From assembly GCA_927910885.1 (NCBI GenBank), contig CAKMOD010000119.1:1-6391 (forward strand): a DNA stretch of 6,391 bases, read 5' to 3'. Under the pieces are notes generated by a model. That model had not been told where the DNA came from. It saw nothing but the letters and a program-made list of their open reading frames with translations, and did not search any database. Both the position numbers and the translations under genes were made by a program. Within the stretch, counting starts at the first letter, position 1, and each line of letters begins with the position of its first letter. Of this stretch, positions 6,006 through 6,391 are shown piece after piece. The DNA is from an uncultured Prevotella sp. (GTDB lineage: Bacteria; Bacteroidota; Bacteroidia; Bacteroidales; Bacteroidaceae).

Positions 6006-6166
6006 AAGCTACTTTATGGTCATTAAGCGTGAAGATAGTAAGATGTTACTGGCTATCTTAAATTGGGAATGTTTGGCAGATAAAACAATTCTTATATCTA
6101 TTGATAACCCTTCTTTTGGGGTGAATAAAGCATATATAATAATCCCTTTGAAGCTCTTTATGGTCA
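6006..6166. repeat. Direct repeat pair around the small ORF
   Basis: AAGCTACTTTATGGTCA (6006-6022) recurs at 6151-6166 as AAGCTCTTTATGGTCA, with a single missing base. The copies are 145 bp apart and overlap the start and the end of the 54-codon ORF. They may be the scar of a local duplication or chance. Confidence 0.5.
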
Positions 6167-6180
6167 ATAGATTAGGTTAA
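6016..6180 (+). CDS. Doubtful small ORF, 54 residues
   Basis: ATG at 6016 opens a frame of 54 codons ending in TAA (6178-6180); an in-frame TAA at 6001-6003 bounds it upstream. The predicted peptide starts MVIKREDSKMLLAILNWECL and has a hydrophobic stretch near 39-51 (AYIIIPLKLFMV). I do not recognise it. No promoter or ribosome site is evident, though many genes in this group lack the latter. It lies downstream of the terminator at 5817-5852, so it would need its own promoter. It may be a gene remnant or a chance frame. Confidence 0.2.
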   Translation: MVIKREDSKMLLAILNWECLADKTILISIDNPSFGVNKAYIIIPLKLFMVNRLG

Positions 6181-6224
6181 TTTGGATAAAAATAATAGTA
6201 GGCTATGAAAGTTTCTTTGAATTA

Positions 6225-6257
6225 TTTGTGATTATCCGATAAAAAAATGTACTTTTG
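6225..6257 (+). promoter_or_regulatory. Bacteroidota promoter for the gene leaving the window
   Basis: TTTG (6225-6228) and TACTTTTG (6250-6257) are 21 bp apart and match the -33/-7 consensus. The expected start site near 6263 leaves a leader of about 120 bases before the ATG at 6384, long for a simple leader. Confidence 0.75.
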
Positions 6258-6276
6258 TGTTCAGTATGCTAAAAGT

Positions 6277-6304
6277 CTGAAAGGAGGAAGACGAGAACCT
6301 AAAA
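6277..6304 (+). promoter_or_regulatory. Leader motif shared with 4771-4788
   Basis: CTGAAAGGAG (6277-6286) and ACCTAAAA (6297-6304) repeat the blocks found after the promoter of the thioredoxin-like gene; here 10 bases separate them. The first block starts 19 bases after the -7 element. AAAGGAGG is a perfect Shine-Dalgarno core, yet no start codon follows at a usable distance. Confidence 0.45.
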
Positions 6305-6383
6305 TTATATAGTGTAACGAACTTTTGATAATTCTAAAAGATAAAGACAATCTTAATCATTAACAATTAACGATAAAGTAATT

Positions 6384-6391
6384 ATGAGAAC
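6384..6391 (+). CDS. Possible start of a gene cut by the window edge
   Basis: ATGAGAAC at the very end could open a gene (Met-Arg-...). Support comes from the promoter at 6225-6257 and the AT-rich, start-like upstream sequence, as seen before other genes here. Too little is present to name a product. Confidence 0.4.

Larger units (their letters stand above)
5861..6224. other. Intergenic region with hairpin array and doubtful small ORF
   Basis: Between the terminator and the next promoter there is no gene of normal size. The region holds the hairpin array at 5903-5980, a 54-codon ORF of doubtful status (6016-6180), and a near-exact 17-base direct repeat whose copies overlap the two ends of that ORF. 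The first ~40 bases, up to 5902, show nothing recognisable. Confidence 0.6.

Overview
The window looks like chromosomal DNA from a member of the Bacteroidota, most likely Prevotella or a close relative. The grounds are AT-rich intergenic DNA, promoters of the Bacteroidota type (TTTG, about 20 bp, TAnnTTTG), start codons mostly without an adjacent Shine-Dalgarno sequence, and the type of proteins present. The genus is inferred from general style, not from a database match. I see no rRNA, tRNA, CRISPR array, transposase, phage gene or defence gene.

Layout. Positions 1-539 are non-coding and full of repeats: two direct copies of a ~61 bp element (4-64, 71-131), an inverted third copy (530-589), short tandem repeats, and a four-unit array with an exact 22 bp period (320-407). 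On the minus strand lie a DJ-1/PfpI family gene (1866-1297) and then ispD (GTG start at 1274, stop at 540), 22 bp apart and probably one operon. The inverted repeat copy supplies the last ~18 codons and the stop of ispD. On the plus strand follow nadK (2001-2891), a half-size ABC exporter (3039), and a secreted thioredoxin-like protein (4848-5777) that ends in a strong rho-independent terminator (5817-5852). Positions 5861-6391 hold a second 22 bp-period array made of mini-hairpins, a doubtful 54-codon ORF, a good promoter, a long leader and the first codons of a gene that leaves the window.

How the genes work together. ispD (MEP isoprenoid pathway) and nadK (NADP synthesis) are housekeeping genes. 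The DJ-1-like protein is a probable stress or deglycase-type enzyme. The exporter and the exported thioredoxin-like protein act at the envelope. The shared NAD(P)/isoprenoid neighbourhood does not amount to one pathway.

Most notable points. (1) The thioredoxin-like protein carries a C-terminal domain resembling the TonB C-terminal domain, an uncommon-looking domain pairing. (2) The ABC exporter has a +1-base frameshift in a run of five A's (4638-4642) that removes its H-loop; dropping one A restores a normal ending at 4719. (3) A repeat element has been captured as the C-terminus of IspD. (4) Two unrelated arrays share a 22 bp period. (5) Two leaders share a CTGAAAGGAG...ACCTAAAA block just after the predicted transcription start. 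None of this proves a new system; the fusion protein and the leader motif are the best candidates.
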